Source of the DNA: Gymnorhina tibicen
Taxonomy: Eukaryota > Chordata > Aves > Passeriformes > Artamidae
Direction: 5' to 3'
Length of the DNA stretch: 64,000 nucleotides
Assembly (NCBI GenBank): GCA_013399875.1
Contig: VXAZ01001670.1
Span: forward strand, 1,415,519 to 1,479,518
The notes under the pieces are model-generated. The model was not told where the DNA came from and searched no databases. It was given only the letters and a program-made list of their open reading frames with translations. Numbering within the stretch: the stretch's first letter is position 1; each line of letters opens with the position of its first letter. Below are positions 62,826 through 64,000 of this stretch, one piece after another. Position numbers and translations under genes: made by a program.

Positions 62826-64000
62826 TAATTCTTCATAAATTTTGGTTGATGGGCAAGATCACAAAAGCTTTACATTCAACTTCTGCATTTGTATAGACAT
62901 ACTTTTGAACATTACATCCAGTTGCAGAATTTCAAAGAACATTGGGGACAAACATAGTTCTGGCTATGAGGAGAAGGACTTAGAAGCTGCTGTGATGAAA
63001 AATAGATGATTTGTGGGAATGGGGTACAAATTAGAACTGGGGAATATTTTAGAAACATTCTGGATGGTGGGTTTCTGTGGAACAGAATGTAATGGCAAAA
63101 TAGAATCAAGGCAAAATGCAAACAATGGTCTTGGCCTGTCAAGGTGATGTTCAGTTCATATTTCTGTATGTGTTCTCAGTCTTACTCTTGTTATACTCTG
63201 TGCTGCCTTTTTAATGTCATTTTCTTGAGATGTTAATGGTTTCATTAATTTTCAGATTTTTAGAAATTAAGGAGGGGAATGAAAAATTCCCCTGAAATTC
63301 CTTGTTCAATGTTTTTTTTTTTTTTTCCTGCCTTATTCTGTAGTTTGTCCTTTTATTAACATCAGACTAATCTTCCCCTCCTTCTTGAAAAATTAGAGTA
63401 GAAGTTTATTTTCCATTGTTCTCCGTAACTGCACTACCCTTGTCTTTCCTTCATTCAGAGACCTACTGGAGACAGGGACTACACTGCAGATTTCATCGCT
63501 GACTTTCTGAACATTAGCTGTCTTCTAACAGTCATTAACTAACCTACTTTGCTGTATAGTTTTTAGTCTAGATCTAGTTCACAAGTTCCTCTTGCCGCTA
63601 CAACTGCCGTAGTCTACCAGTTCTCTTTTTGTGATTAATTTGTGCTCTTTTTCATGCCCTACTGTTTATATCTGTCTCTTGCTCAGCACTTGGCTTTTAT
63701 GCTTTGATTAATCCCATCTTCACTCCTTTCCTCTGAGGTTTTTTTCAGGACTGATTCCATGTGTATGTATTTGTTCACATTACTTAGGTCTCTTAGGATC
63801 ATGTCAAGTGTTTGTAGCCAAAGCTAGTAAGATTTCAGAATACATTTCTGCTAACAGCTTCATCTGTCTAGTTTCTGATATACTGAACATTGTCCTCTTT
63901 CCTAGACTGGTGGTTCTCTTTTTTTCCTTTTCTCCTTTTGGTTTAGAAGCTTCCTGTTCCACACTTCCAATTCCTTCAGTTTTAAACAAAGGAAAAAAGT

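Overview
This is vertebrate nuclear DNA, almost certainly from a bird. It carries split genes with GT-AG introns, many CR1 LINE fragments, and solo retroviral LTRs of types I associate with songbirds. The songbird assignment is inference from repeat style. I see no bacterial operon, CRISPR array or plausible long intronless gene.

Two host genes lie head-to-tail on the + strand. Positions 1-13.8 kb hold the 3' part of ALKBH1, a nuclear/mitochondrial 2-oxoglutarate and Fe(II) dioxygenase. Five coding exons (2677-2785, 6991-7153, 11302-11392, 12503-12696, 13211-13631) join in frame into 325 codons; exon 1 lies off the left edge. The 3' end has three AATAAA signals at 13728-13772. From about 35 kb to the right edge is the 5' half of SPTLC2, the catalytic-type subunit of serine palmitoyltransferase, which starts sphingolipid synthesis in the ER. 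Exons 2-6 (46298-46492, 53826-53980, 55014-55162, 55490-55614, 60656-60749) give 239 codons plus one base. Its promoter, start codon and most or all of exon 1 fall in or beside a 335-base assembly gap (34891-35225) inside a CpG island. The order ALKBH1 then SPTLC2, same strand, matches the arrangement known in human 14q24. The two genes act in different pathways; the adjacency is conserved synteny, not an operon.

The 20-kb interval between them (about 13.8-34.3 kb) shows no supportable gene. It holds CR1 fragments, one LTR (27627 to about 28539) and unassigned sequence.

The main accessory content is four retroviral LTRs, all on the - strand and three of them inside host introns antisense to transcription: 7240-7869 (perfect 5-bp target-site duplication), 27627 to about 28539, 59445-59903 and 61754-62825. 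Each shows the expected promoter and/or poly(A) signals to a different degree. The last contains an array of short perfect or near-perfect inverted repeats in its transcribed part, the most unusual structure in the window. I did not find a convincing undescribed system.
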